A stretch of 64,000 bases of DNA from Andrena cerasifolii (GCF_050908995.1 NC_135122.1:155001-219000), one strand, 5' to 3'. Numbered from the stretch's first letter, positions 1 through 11,253 are shown. Notes: generated from the letters alone by a model not told the origin. Numbers and translations: made by a program.

Positions 1-142
1 TAAGTTTCTATAATGTGTTTTTTACAAAAATTGTTATTGTTACAATAAAAAATAAATATAAGTAAATACAGAGTCTTAAAGTGTATTCTGACTATATAAA
101 CGATCAATTACTGACAAATAAATGAAATTTTTTAACTTTCAG
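1..142 (+). other. Probable intron end upstream of the YqaJ exon
   Basis: This AT-rich stretch ends in a pyrimidine-rich run and AG at 141-142, a good splice acceptor. The reading frame of the nuclease gene is open directly after it, with a Cys-Lys-His motif upstream of the first ATG, so the gene very likely continues in an upstream exon outside the window. Confidence 0.5.
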
Positions 143-1131
143 GTGGCTGTAAACATGGCATCGCATTTTTAATGTGGTGTAATAGACGACATGAATCCGC
201 ATCTCCAACTGATGTTGAATGTTATTGGAAGAAATCAAAATTGTCTCAAGTAGGGACATCCAAAAAGTTTATAACAACGGCAGAGATGGCAAAGAAAGAC
301 AAAGTAACAAGTGTATGTGACATGGACAGCTCCACATTCTTAGAAAAAGTGCTTGAACGTGCGCAAGAAAAACAACTAGATTGCCAATTAACAAGGTATT
401 CTTTCGACTTGTTAGAACGAAAGGCTCAGTTGTTATCGATACATCAGTTGATGTTCAGTTTTCCTGATATCAAAGATTCAGCTGATGATTTTCTAAAGCA
501 CGCAGAAGAAAATATGAGCGAGGATCTATGCAAGGAAGGAGAAAGGAATACTCAGGATCAGAGTAATAATGTGTTATGGCATGAATTGAAATTTGGGAGA
601 ATTACTGCTTCAAATATATACGAAAGTAGTCGGTGCCAGACAGTAGATGGCAATTTAGTCCATCGTATCATTGGAGTTGCCAAAGTGTATGACAACAAAC
701 ATATGGAACGCGGAAGAAAATTAGAAGATGCAGTTATTGCGGAAATCCAGAAAACTTTAAAATTACAAATTAAAAAAAGTGGCATTATTCTGAAGCCGTC
801 AATACCTGTGCTTGGAGCTTCGCCAGATAGTATTGGATCTGACTTCATTTTAGAAATTAAATGTCCTAGCTCTGAGAAAACTGTTGCTGATTATTTACCC
901 AATGGGAATATAAGTAAAAAGTGCAAAGGACAAATAAACTTACAAATGCTGGCTGCAGGAAAAAGTAAAGGATTGTTTGTTGTTGCGGATCCAGAATTTG
1001 AAACTAACAAGCAATTCAAATATTTATGGCTTGATTATGATGCACATTTTACAAATACTATGATTGAAAGAGCTCTTAATTTTTGGAAGCAAAATATCTT
1101 TCCTATATTACTACAATCATTTAGAAAATAA
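143..1131 (+). CDS. YqaJ-like viral recombinase/exonuclease domain protein of ISL2EU element (3' exon)
   Basis: From the ATG at 172 the frame gives 319 residues. The YqaJ nuclease fold (PD-(D/E)xK superfamily) spans about residues 135-275: WHELKFGRITAS near 136-147, the catalytic Asp in GASPD (D219), the E-x-K pair in LEIKCP (E228, K230) and the conserved Gln in KGQINLQM (Q254). The family includes lambda-type exonucleases, and in ISL2EU elements this protein accompanies the transposase; its exact role is unknown. The frame is open upstream of 172 to the splice acceptor at 142 and encodes GGCKHGIAFL, resembling the second half of a SWIM-type zinc motif. The real start is therefore probably in an earlier exon. 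The domain shows no internal stop. It ends 64 bp from the end of the opposing transposase gene. Confidence 0.75.
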
Positions 1132-1194
1132 TGTGTCGCAATATTTTTGTATGTTGTTTTTCAAATTTTAAAGAAATATACATAAACCTAAACT

Positions 1195-3067
1195 TTATGT
1201 TTTTATAATTGGTGTCTGTAAATTTATTAAACCTGCCACTATTGTTACAATGTCATCTATATAAGACATAATATTCAAATCGAGACAAGAATGAGGCTCC
1301 AAAATTTTATATTCTCGAACTCTTCTTATCACCCTTTCAACGTGAATTCTTAAACTTGCGATCCTTTTAGTATTTAATACTTCTTCTTTTGTTGGTTTAG
1401 TTGAAGTTGAAACAGATGGTGGACGAAGTAACTCGCACTGTTTTTGATTTAAAATTGTCTGTATTAGCTTAAATCCTCTGTCTGCCATAACACCGCATTT
1501 TCTTGGTAAAATATTCATTATATTACTTTCTTCAAATAATGTTGTATCACTTATTCTGCCTCCATACCCAGAAGATACAAACAGAATAAATCCATCGGGA
1601 GTGCAAGCAATCAAATACTTTAAAGTATTGCACTTTTTATAGTCTGACCAAGTCAGAGCTTGTTGCACTGAGTTAGAAGGCTTTTCAATTTCTATTTCGA
1701 AAGCATCTATAATTGCACAGACGTTACTGTAGTACGCACGAAAAGCAATGGGTAAGTTTTTTTTTTATATGTTCTGGAGATGGGCAGTACACAAGTTTTT
1801 TTAAACACTGACTTATTAAATTCACTGTTTTATTGAATACTCTGCTAGCCTGCGATGTTGACAGACCGAATTCATTTCCTAACCGACTAAATGAATCGTC
1901 TGTTTTTATTTTCATCAAAGTTAGCTTGATGTCATCAATACTGCACTTAATATACGAATGTATTAAATCAATAATCCAAAGCCATTCAGTGCCAATCCCA
2001 ATATATTTTTTAGAATCAATACTTATGAAATATCTGGTCATGTTCAGTACGTTCATTTTCATTTGTTTATTTTTTTCTTTTTCTTCCTCGCTACAAGTTG
2101 TTGACTGCTGATATTCACTTGGTTCAGATGAAATTTTATAATCACTTGTCAAATGAGAGACTGAAGAAGTAGACTGATCAGAATTACTTGTTTTATCTTC
2201 TATTTTACATTGACATGATGCATCGGATGTAGAAGGAACACACATAGTAGCCTTGGAACGAACATGAGGTTTTACAAGTTTCTGGTATACTTGCACTCCA
2301 ATACTTTTTCGCAAAACCGTTTTCTTGCCAATACTTTTAGGTAATAGGCAAGCTGAAGATTCACCAAAACTTAGAACTGAAGTTTTTTTACAATTTGAGC
2401 CTGTATTTGTGGTTACTGTATGCGTGTGTGCATGACTTACATGCGAAGAACTTGATGCTAAATTCTGTGTATAAGAAAAGTTGGCTGTGGATTCAAGAAT
2501 ATCTTCCTCTGAATTGCTTTCTTCTTTACTCCTGGAACTTTTATTTACAAATACTTCATAGGAAGTACTTGCTCTGTTATTAAGATCGGTACACATTTTT
2601 TTTGCAGGATTATTCAAAGTTGCGTTGTCCTCGACTGCTTGTTTCTTAGACGTATGTGTACTTTGACAGCTATTTTCTTTTTCACTGTCTGTATTAGACA
2701 GCATTTCAGTGACAGTCCTTTTCCTATTTAATTTCACAAAGGTTGGCCGAGATAAATTCACTGACGTCTTTAACCTCCCTGGTTGGCAATCAAATATGTG
2801 AGGAATCACACCACTCTTCAATTTTCTTGGAGCTCCCATGAGAGAATATCTCACGTAATTATCCATGTCGTTTTTTAAATCAAAATGATCCTGACAACAA
2901 TAATAATTTGACTTCCCTGGTTCATCGGCACGTCTAGCACTTGTAAACCACATTTTTCGTAGTTTTACATCTTGAGGCATAAAAAAAAACACTTTATCCG
3001 GAGTCTTAATCGTTGTGCTTTTACACTCAGGCACGAAACACCACTTATATGTAGTTTTTTTACTCAT
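1195..3067 (-). pseudogene. THAP-domain DDE transposase of ISL2EU/Harbinger type, frameshifted
   Basis: The frame starting at the ATG at 3067 gives 447 residues. An N-terminal THAP zinc finger (C2CH) has C10, C15, C58 and H61, followed by the typical GVIPHIF segment at 87-93. A long Ser/Thr/Lys-rich linker follows, then a helix-turn-helix region around residues 385-425 (LGNEFGLSTSQASRVF). The frame is lost at a run of ten T at 1757-1766 (ten A on the coding strand), and the DDE_Tnp_4 catalytic part continues in another frame to 1195. There IIDAFEIEIEKPS, GGRISDTTLF, MADRGF and HVERVIRRVREY supply the first Asp, second Asp, third conserved Asp and Glu region. A single-base change in the homopolymer explains the break; a base-calling error is possible. 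The known role of the family is to bind and move the element by DDE chemistry. Confidence 0.75.
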
Positions 3068-3305
3068 TTTTTTAAAGAAAATGTAGTTTTCAATGCTAAA
3101 CGTGTGAAAATACTACTATGTGACGTCACAGGCTTCTTCGGCCACGCTCGGGAATTTCCGGATCATTTTCGGTAATTTTAAATATTGTAATATTTAATTA
3201 CTTTTTTCTCGCTTAATAAGCAATACAAAATTATGAAAAAAAAATTACAATAAAACTTATATAAGAGCTCCTAAATATATTTTTTTTGAGAATCATACAA
3301 ATTCC

Positions 3306-4006
3306 CTATTTCCGACAAGGGTGAGTTTTAGTTACTTTATTGGTGATTATTAATTTTGTATTTAACGCAGGCTATGGCTTATTTCCGGCGATAATTCTCA
3401 AAATTTCCGTACCTAAATATTTCTTAGGGGTTTTTAAACAGACTTATTCGTTATCAGCAACAGTGTTGGCCGTTATTGAATTATGGATTTTTATCACAAT
3501 AACCAACTACGATCACTTTTCGTTTATTTCCAGTTACATTACCTTTTCGTGGATACGTTATTAACACAAGGAAATTTGCGTATTCCTTATCCTCCCACTT
3601 CAAATAATTATTATTTTCGATTCTTCTAAAAAAAAACCTTTGTATTCGTCTTTTTACGTTACACATGAATTTCATCCATTTATCCTTTATTCATTATTCA
3701 CTTTAAATTACAAACAAACCATGACAAAATGTTCGATTTTATTTGTTACGTCATTTTCATTTGCCATTCTACGCAATTTCCTTCGATGCACGCCGAGTTG
3801 CTTGTTTGTAGTCGCAGCGCGGCCCGGCGCGCGGCCACGCTAGCGCGGGAGCTCCAGCGGGAGGCTCGCGCTCTGATTGGTCGATGCTTTTTGTTAATAT
3901 CTCGTTAAAGAAACCTCGGAGAATATTTTCGCACAGGAAAAAGTTGTTTGCAATTACCCCCTGAGTCACCCCCTTCAAGGAACCGCAGCATTTTTGGAAC
4001 ACCCTG
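3306..4006. repeat. Single-arm fragment of the CAGGGTGTCCC fold-back family
   Basis: This segment matches the right arm of the large palindrome ending at 9924 and the right arm of the one at 56735-58775, with shared landmarks: the block around 3480-3560, the AATAATTATT block, the CTCTGATTGGTCG block and the ACCCTG terminus at 4001-4006 followed by TATA. No opposing arm is present, so it is a truncated or half copy. Small ORFs here are not conserved genes. Confidence 0.6.
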
Positions 4007-5460
4007 TATAAGTTCTCCGTTAAGTTGTAACTAAAATGTGAATTTTATATATTTACAGATAATCGAAGCAGAACATGATGCAGTGTGATCTACGCCAGAG
4101 AAAATATTTTATTGTGACATAGTATTATATTAATTAAACGGTTGTATTCAGCTTCGAATCTCTGTTTGCTTCTTGTATGTTTGGTTCATATCTGAAAGCT
4201 CAAATTGAAACCAATTCCATCAATCCAATTGTCTTGAAACTTTGCAAGCGTGTGTAGTTTGGATAAAAATACAATATATTTTATAAAAAATAATAAACCC
4301 GCGGGGGGAAGAAATTATCCAGTCATCAATAAACACTACAAAATGTGTGAAATCCCCACAAAATTACCTTTTCTAAAAAAAAGGTACAAAAAGTGCGCCA
4401 AGTATATGCGCGCGCGCAGACGAATAAAAAAGCTGTCGTAAATTTATTAATGTGTTATATTCAGCTTTACAAAACTAATGATATACAAAAATTGCGCCAA
4501 TTGTAACGACGACTATTTGTACAAACAATCGGATTTAAATTGAATAAAAAATTCATCATTGGAAGAAACAAAGAAGATAATAATATTAAGCAGATATATT
4601 TTTATAGAAATAAATATTTAAATACAAATAAATATTTTATTGAAAATACTTGGCGCTGGGAAACCGAAAAAATGTTAATTGTCTTAGTATTAAAATTTAA
4701 AATACCTCCCTTACAATCTAAAATACATAAACATATACATATACATATTACAAATACAGTCAGATTGATTCTACATATATTTAACTCTAATATCATACGT
4801 AGCATATGCACACGCACACATACGCACATTCACGAACGCACGCACAAGAAAGAAAGAAAAAGGTTAATGCATTAATGTAATTTATACACATGTATTCAGT
4901 TTAGCAACACCAATTCGGAGAGCAGCGCCAAGTATTTTGAATAAAATATTTATTTGTATTAATTTACGACAATGTTTTTAAATGGGATTCATTTTGATGG
5001 GTTAATTAAAATGTCCGCGATATGAGTAATGGAATGTATGTAGCTGTGTATATGTAGTTGTGTCATCTTAAGCGCAGTTTGAGAGGACCTTTATGTACTT
5101 GCAGCTCATTTTGATGTCACATCTTTTTTTTATATTGTGTATTTTCTTCTATTTTTTTCTGATTTATATTATTATCTTCTATTTTTTGTGATTTATTTGT
5201 TTCATGCACTTGATGTAATTTTTTTACTTTTTTGAAGTTTTTTTATGGGGACCTCACTTCTTTTTACAAAGATAAATATTATATTATTATCTTCTTTTTT
5301 TGTGATGTATTATACGTACAGGGTCTCTTATAACCAACGCTCATACGAACAGGTAATAAAATGTGAACATCGCCTCATGAACGCATTCCACTACAACCAT
5401 GCACCGGCCCGGTGTTCGGAGAGCTACCAGCGACCGCTGGACAGCAGTCATGTCCCAGCT
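4007..5460. other. AT-rich region without recognisable gene
   Basis: The region holds short ORFs only, a few CA-rich stretches around 4800-4850, and the motif GCGCCAAGTAT repeated near 4394 and 4925. T-rich blocks with repeated TTATTATCTTCT words lie at 5165-5300. I see no coding signature and no clear terminal repeats. Confidence 0.5.
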
Positions 5461-6001
5461 TCGAAAATTTTAGGATGGTCTCTTTCAAATTAACGTCTCA
5501 AAGGGCTATTCAGAATTTCCCAGCCCAGGTAAGCGAGCCGTGCGCTCCGCTTTTATGATCGGTTTACCACTCGCACCCCAGATTACTGTAATAATGAGGT
5601 TTGAAAACAATGTCGACTGGTCTCGTACCCGTCCCAATTTAAAAAATTTTAGTTACAACAGAGTTGACCGCGACGCTATACCCCTGTACGGAGAGATTTT
5701 TCGCCACATACGCACAAAAACTACAATAATGGCGCATAGTTCCAAAAAATGGTATTAACGGAGGCCGGTATAGACGTGGCGTTAAGTAGAACCAGGGTCA
5801 ACCCTGTCGTAGCTAAAAATTTTGAAATTGGGACGGGTACGAAACTAGTCGGCATTGTTTTCAAACCTCATTTCAGTAATATGGGGTGCGAGTGGTAAAC
5901 CGATCATAAAAGCGGAGCGCGCGGCTCGCTTACCTGAGCCGAGAAATTCCGAATAGCCCTTTGCGACGTTAATTTGAAAGAGACCAACCTAAATTTTTCG
6001 G
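5461..6001. repeat. 540-bp imperfect palindrome (MITE-like)
   Basis: The left arm, from about 5461, and the right arm, ending about 6001, are reverse complements. The block GGTCTCTTTCAAATTAACGT at 5475-5494 pairs with its complement near 5963-5985, and the TAAGCGAGCC block pairs with GGCTCGCTTA. The loop is about 5690-5790. No clear target duplication is visible. Confidence 0.6.
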
Positions 6002-6355
6002 GTAGTTGTATTCTATCACTATTTTCATAAATTGAGAAATTAAATTTTTATTCAATTATGTGTTAGTTCTGCAGACCTCAGAATCTATTGTTCTGGTTTT
6101 CTTTTTTTATAATTTTATCCTTAATGCAGTGCATGCATAAATCGGACGTAATGGGTAACTAATGGGACGTATCATTGATTGTAGCGGTGTTTGAATTTTT
6201 TTCTACATTTTTTGTGTCTGAATGGTTTAACCTTTTAGCTACTCAACGCCAGGCCTGTACCGGCTTCCGTTAATGTCATTTTTTGTAACGATACGCCATT
6301 ATTGTGGCTTTTACACGCAGGTGGCTAACAATCTCTTCGTACAGGGATAGATATA
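6002..6355. other. Spacer with an inverted, diverged copy of the preceding palindrome's loop
   Basis: Bases 6238-6350, read on the minus strand, match 5675-5785 (shared words include CCACAATAATGGCG-like and TTAACGGA[AG]GCCGGTA). This suggests a decayed neighbour of the 5461-6001 element. The rest, 6002-6237, is AT-rich with nothing recognisable. Confidence 0.5.
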
Positions 6356-7754
6356 CAGGGTGTCCCAAAAATGTCGGAGTTCCTTGAAAGGGGTGACTCA
6401 GGGGGTGATTTGAAACAACTTTTTCCTTAGCGAAAATATTGTCCGAAGCTTCGTTAACGAGATATTAACAAAAACCCCCGACCAATCAGAGTCCGCGCCT
6501 TCCGCCCGAGCTCCTGTTGTAGCGTTGGCTACGCGGTAGGTGGCTACGCTTGTACTACGAAGGTACGAACAAGCAAGTCGGCATGCATCGAAGGAAACCG
6601 CATTACACAGTTTTTTTTTTTAAAGCAGAATCTTAAATAATAATTATTTGAAGTGAGAGGACAAGAAATACGCAAATTTCGTTTTCAAATAAGGCATAAA
6701 CGAAAAGGTAATGTAACAAAAAATGTACGACAAGTGATCATAATTCATTATTGAGGTAAAAATCCGTAGTTTAATCACGGCCAACATAACTAAATTTAAA
6801 CAATAATAATAGGTGTATGAATAAATTCTTTCAGACTGGATTTACATAATCGGTATAAAGCAACCGAATTTCTATCGAAGTGATATTCGTAAGCTACCAG
6901 AAAAATGGCAAAAGGTAATTAACAATAATGGAAATTATTTCGATGATTGAGTTGTTTTCATACTTTTTAAATCAAACTGTTATTAAACCCTACAATCGAA
7001 CAGAATTTATTTCTACACATAATAATCACTAATAAATTAAATAACACTCACCCCTTCGGGCATTCCTTTCCTTCCTTTTCGGAAACCTGTGTCACTATGT
7101 AGGTCACTGTGTCGATCCTGGTCATCGGTGGACGAAAAGATTTATGGTAGGGTTGCGCCCAGTGCTCAGCTGATCGCAGGTATACGACACCACCCGAAGG
7201 TAAGGATCGCAACGTCAAGTGCGTCCGGGTTAATGTACCGAATATTCACTTCACTGCACGGCCACTAACACTGATCACTTATTTTACTTTTCATGGAACG
7301 TGTTGTTCCTAAGTTCTAATATTGGTGGCCCTGAAAGGGGCCGATTACTGTTAGTTGTGCAGTTGCTCGATGTGACCACCCTCAGCGTCTATGCACGCCT
7401 TGCGGCATCATTGACTCCGTTGAGAATAATCTTGACGCCAAACGCCGAATCGTACCCTCGCTGGGGGTTTAGATGTGCGGGTATTCCCGTGCAAACGCTC
7501 ACACAGCAGGACTTGCTTCCCCGTTGTTCCGGGCGTACACTCAGAACATCGCGTAACATTCTTGAGCGGAGAACATTTCTGGGACGAGATTGCTAGCTGA
7601 CTGACAGGATTTTTTCCAAACAACTTCCTCTACCCTCAAGTAGTTTCTCTCGTTCCATCATGGGTTAACTCCCACCAGAACAAGAGGCTGTAGGTAAAAA
7701 GAAGCCAGCACATTTTCGAAACACACGTGCTTTGCAGAAGTGCAACGAATGCAA

Positions 7755-7920
7755 CGTTTTGAAGAGGCCTTCTTCTCAGCCATGTCTCCTCCCTAAGGCC
7801 CACCTTCTCTTGCACGGAATACGTCGACGCGTGCTTTTGTTTTCAAATTCAAGCGCGTGTTTATACTGGTGGGCCTTGGGGAGGAGACATGGCTGAGACG
7901 AAGGCCTCTTCAAAACAGTG
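7755..7920. repeat. Small palindrome inside the fold-back centre
   Basis: ACGTTTTGAAGAGGCCTTC near 7755 pairs with the complementary stretch ending near 7918, and the GTCTCCTCC and GGCCCACC blocks pair across a loop of about 60 bp. The loop holds one copy of the recurrent 65-bp block. It looks like a separate hairpin nested in the larger element. Confidence 0.6.
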
Positions 7921-8056
7921 GCCGTTTAGGAGAGATGCAGGGCAGATTGGTTAGGTTCCGACCAATCGGAATTCATGCCCACCTTTTCTCGCACGGAATA
8001 CGTCAACGCGTGCTTTTGTTTTGTAATTCTAGCGCGTGCTTATACTCGAGAGATAA
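7797..8056 (+). repeat. Two copies of a recurrent ~65-bp block (CACGGAATACGTC...GCGTGCTTTTGTTTT)
   Basis: Copies lie at about 7797-7866 and 7976-8056. Further copies occur at 51190-51258 (reverse), 63053-63122 (reverse), 63209-63290 and 63952-64000 (reverse, cut by the window end). Each has a variable joint followed by GCGCGTNTTTATACT or its relatives. On the minus strand this reads GAGTATAAAC, a possible TATA element. The conserved spacing suggests a functional or mobile unit; its role is unknown. Confidence 0.55.
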
Positions 8057-9943
8057 GGGATCTGTCTTTAATTTGAAGGAAACACGAAGCAGGCGGGACT
8101 ACGCGCAGTAAACGAGTTACCCCCTTTCTTCCTGTATCTCTTCGCGAGGTGTATTGATGTTGGATATTACTTTTTAATTGCTAGTTCACAAAAATTAATC
8201 AGGCTGGTCGGCCAAAGCATTTCGCCAAGGTCGCGGTTTATGACCGTATTGTCCTGCGAGTCGGCGGTAAAGTACGATTTGTTTTGGGTAATTTATGGCT
8301 TAGCTGGTTCCGCCTCGTAGCTGACGTGAACTCAGGGTATTCGAAAACGGAAACAGGAATGGTATGCCTTTTCTTCTTTATAGCAACTCGAAGACTTTCT
8401 GTTTCTCTTGTCTTCGGGCCCTTTCGAACCGAAACACGTGGTTTCTGCACGTGGTTGATTATCTCGAAGCAACGGGTACATTGGCAGTAAAAGGACGGAG
8501 CGCGGACTTTTGTGAAAGTGTAGGATGGGTCGTTCGTTGCACTTCTGCAAAGCACGTGTGTTTCGAAAATGTGCTGGCTTCTTTTTACCTACAGCCTCTT
8601 GTTCTGGTGGGAGTTAACCCATGATGGAACGAGAGAAACTACTTGAGGGTAGAGGAAGTTGTTTGGAAAAAATCCTGTCAGTCAGCTAGCAATCTCGTCC
8701 CAGAAATGTTCTCCGCTCAAGAATGTTACGCGATGTTCTGGGTGTACGCCCGGAACAACGGGGAAGCAAGTCCTGCTGTGTGAGCGTTTGCACGGGAATA
8801 CCCGCACATCTAAACCCCCAGCGAGGGTACGATTCGGCGTTTGGCGTCAAGATTATTCTCAACGGAGTCAATGATGCCGCAAGGCGTGCATAGACGCTGA
8901 GGGTGGTCACATCGAGCAACTGCACAACTAACAGTAATCGGCCCCTTTCAGGGCCACCAATATTAGAACGTAGGAACAACACGTTCCATGAAAAGTAAAA
9001 TAAGTGATCAGTGTTAGTGGCCGTGCAGTGAAGTGAATATTCGGTACATTAACCCGGACGCACTTGATGTTGCGATCCTTACCTTCGGGTGGTGTCGTAT
9101 ACCTGCGATCAGCTGAGCACTGGGCGCAACCCTACCATAAATCTTTTCGTCCACCGATGACCAGGATCGACACAGTGACCTACATAGTGACACAGGTTTC
9201 CGAAAAAGAAGGAAAGGAATGCCCGAAGGGGTGAGTGTTATTTAATTTATTAGTGATTATTATGTGTAGAAATAAATTCTGTTCGATTGTGGGGTTTAAT
9301 AACAGTTTGATTTAAAAAATATGAAAACAACTCAATCATCGAAATAATTTCCATTATTGTTAATTACCTTTTGCCATTTTTCTGGTAGCTTACGAATATC
9401 ACTTCGATAGAAATTCGGTTGCTTTATACCGATTATGTAAATCCAGTCTGAAAGAATTTATTCATACACCTATTATTATTGTTTAAATTTAGTTATGTTG
9501 GCCGTGATTAAACTACGGATTTTTACCTCAATAATGAATTATGATCACTTGTCGTACATTTTTTGTTACATTACCTTTTCTTTTATGCCTTATTTGAAAA
9601 CGAAATTTGCGTATTTCTTGTCCTCTCACTTCAAACAATTATTATTTAAGATTCTGCTTTAAAAAAAAACTGTGTAACGCAGTTTCCTTCGATGCATGCC
9701 GACTTGTTTGTTCGTACCTTCGTAGTACAAGCGCAGCCGCCTACCGCGTAGCCAACGCTACAACGGGAGCTCGGGCGGAAGGCGCGCGCTCTGATTGGTC
9801 GGGGGTTTTTGTTAATATCTCGTTAACGAAGCTTCGGACAATATTTTCGCTAAGGAAAAAGTTGTTTCAAATCACCCCCTGAGTCACCCCTTTCAAGGAA
9901 CTCCGACATTTTTGGGACACCCTGTATACATTCGGGTGCAATA

Positions 9944-10190
9944 TAAGCTTCCTTTAGTTGAAAATGAAGACAAATGATGAAAACAATTTCTAAATATTAG
10001 AAGTGGAAAAATTGGAAATTTTAAAACCACAAATGTTGGACATTTGAAAATACAAATATTTTGAAACTTGATATCCTCACAATTACAAGTATTGGAAATG
10101 TTTGAATTTCAAAGCTTTCGAACTTGGAAATTCCAGTATTTAGAAATCTGAAGATTCGCCACCTGCGCTAAATCTTGGCTAAAGGAAGCC
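9944..10190. repeat. MITE-like repeat with ~15-bp inverted ends
   Basis: TATAAGCTTCCTTTAG at the left and CTAAAGGAAGCCTATA at the right are inverse with one mismatch. The interior is AT-rich and filled with loosely repeated GGAAATT/TTTGAAA words. No coding signal. Confidence 0.5.
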
Positions 10191-10235
10191 TATAGTGTAC
10201 ACAAATGTACCAACTTGATAATCGTGTACTCGTCT

Positions 10236-10321
10236 CAGAATTGGGCAAAATGTAATCTAATTATAAATTACAAATTACGATTTACGTACTTTGTAATTAG
10301 TTTACTTTTTGCCCAACTCTG
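10236..10321. mobile_element. 86-bp hAT-type MITE
   Basis: The ends CAGAATTGGGCAAAATGTAA and the complement of CAGAGTTGGGCAAAAAGTAA form terminal inverted repeats of hAT style. Flanking octamers ACTCGTCT (10228-10235) and ATTCTTCT (10322-10329) match at six of eight positions, consistent with an old 8-bp target duplication. Confidence 0.6.
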
Positions 10322-10381
10322 ATTCTTCTATTGCATTTTCTTACGTTCAATAATTTCAATGTTTCTTCGACTCGTTTTTAG

Positions 10382-10627
10382 ATGTCTGACAAAGCAACTA
10401 TTCAAAATGTAGAAGAGGAAGGGACTCCGTCCTCGCGACGGAGCCCACGAAAGGAACGGACACCGTCCTCGCGACGGAGCCCGCGAAAGGAACGGACACC
10501 GTCCTCGCGACGGAGCCCGCGAAAGGATCGGACACCGTTCTCGCGAGGACGGAGTCCGCCAAAGGAAAGCACTCCGTCCTCGAGACGGAGTCCGCCGACG
10601 CCATCCTCAACGACTCTGTCGATGTAG
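10382..10627 (+). CDS. Small Arg/Ser/Pro-repeat protein, hypothetical
   Basis: The frame runs from an ATG at 10382 for 81 residues. It holds about four copies of a 12-residue unit resembling TPSSRRSPRKER (36-bp DNA unit), so it is strongly basic and looks like an RS-domain or protamine-like tail. A T-rich stretch ending in AG directly precedes the ATG, so this could be the start of an exon, and a possible GT donor (GTATGT) lies near 10650. I do not recognise a family. The repeats could be a minisatellite that happens to stay open, since the opposite strand is also open across it. Confidence 0.35.
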   Translation: MSDKATIQNVEEEGTPSSRRSPRKERTPSSRRSPRKERTPSSRRSPRKDRTPFSRGRSPPKESTPSSRRSPPTPSSTTLSM

Positions 10628-10753
10628 AGGGCGGTGGAGTACAGGCAGAATGTATGTAGATAACCATTTCTTACATTTTCATGAAAGTGTGAAAGCGTCT
10701 AGTCATTATTGCAGTAATTAACATAAGATTTATGTTTATTGTTCATACTACAG

Positions 10754-10954
10754 TACAGCCAGCTGAAAAAAACCTTGCACAAACAAATTTATGGAGGAGG
10801 AACAGGTGGAAGAGGAGGGCGAGGAGGGAGAGGACGAAGAGGAGGAAGTCGAGGAAGAGGAGGGAGTGGAGGAAGAGGAGGTAGAGGAGGAAGAAGAGGT
10901 AGAGGAGGAAGAGGAGGAAATGTAATCAATTATAATTTTTATAATTATAAATGA
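10754..10954 (+). CDS. Gly/Arg-rich (RGG-type) ORF, hypothetical
   Basis: After a possible acceptor (ACTACAG at about 10748-10754) the frame reads YSQLKKTLHKQIYGGG, then a run of GGR/RGG units, and ends in NVINYNFYNYK before a stop at about 10952-10954. There is no ATG in the frame near the 5' end, so a spliced start is needed; joining to the RS-type ORF upstream is conceivable but unproven. The DNA is a purine tract of GGA/GAAGAG repeats, so it may only be simple sequence. RGG proteins usually bind RNA; nothing here proves that role. Confidence 0.25.
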   Translation, partial: YSQLKKTLHKQIYGGGTGGRGGRGGRGRRGGSRGRGGSGGRGGRGGRRGRGGRGGNVINYNFYNYK

Positions 10955-11011
10955 AGTTAACAATTACATATTTAGTCGTCATTTTTTTATTCGAAAGCCT
11001 TACATCTGTCG

Positions 11012-11110
11012 GCCATGATTAATTTTCTCGTATTTATTCGTACTTTAGTTGCGAATCATATATTTAGTCGAGAAATTACGAATAAATACGAGAAAATTAT
11101 TCATGGCTGA
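11012..11110. repeat. Hairpin repeat
   Basis: GCCATGATTAATTTTCTCGTATTTATTCGTA-type sequence at 11012-11043 pairs with its complement at about 11077-11110 (unit CGAATAAATACGAGAAAATTA). Short non-coding palindrome. Confidence 0.55.
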
Positions 11111-11253
11111 TAATTGAATTAACCACGATTAAATTAATTCAATCATAGTGCTTCAAATAAAAATTCTATAATAAAAATATGTATTCCTTTTTTCATTTGT
11201 AAAAGATGTTTTATAACATCTCTTAATGTTTTATAACATTTATTTATATTTAT

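Larger units (their letters stand above)
1..3130. mobile_element. ISL2EU/PIF-like DNA transposon, left end outside window
   Basis: Two convergent genes lie tail to tail here: a YqaJ-type nuclease gene on the plus strand and a THAP-plus-DDE transposase on the minus strand. Known ISL2EU (IS4EU) elements, relatives of PIF/Harbinger, carry this same pair. The left end is beyond base 1. The right boundary is estimated from the transposase start at 3067 and is uncertain; I could not identify terminal inverted repeats. The transposase is frameshifted, so the copy is probably inactive. Confidence 0.7.
6356..9924. mobile_element. 3.57-kb fold-back element with ~1.4-kb inverted arms
   Basis: The termini are CAGGGTGTCCCAAAAATGTC on the left and its complement on the right, each flanked by TA (6354-6355 and 9925-9926). 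The arms 6356 to about 7749 and about 8531-9924 are near-perfect reverse complements, with scattered single-base differences visible. The unpaired centre is about 780 bp. No transposase is encoded; the mirrored ORFs around 7300-7620 and 8660-8980 are arm shadows. TA flanks and the homologous insertion at 19739-20927 suggest a non-autonomous element mobilised by a TA-specific (Tc1/mariner-like) transposase, which is inference. Confidence 0.8.

Noticed and set aside
7300..7623. ORFs mirrored at 8659-8982 (98 and 71 codons) that look conserved
   Set aside because: They are the two arms of one palindrome read on opposite strands, so the similarity is not evidence of coding; no ATG-led frame with a known domain.
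10398..10667. Minus-strand ORF opposite the RS-repeat frame
   Set aside because: A repeat with a 36-bp unit leaves several frames open; no start or context favours this strand.
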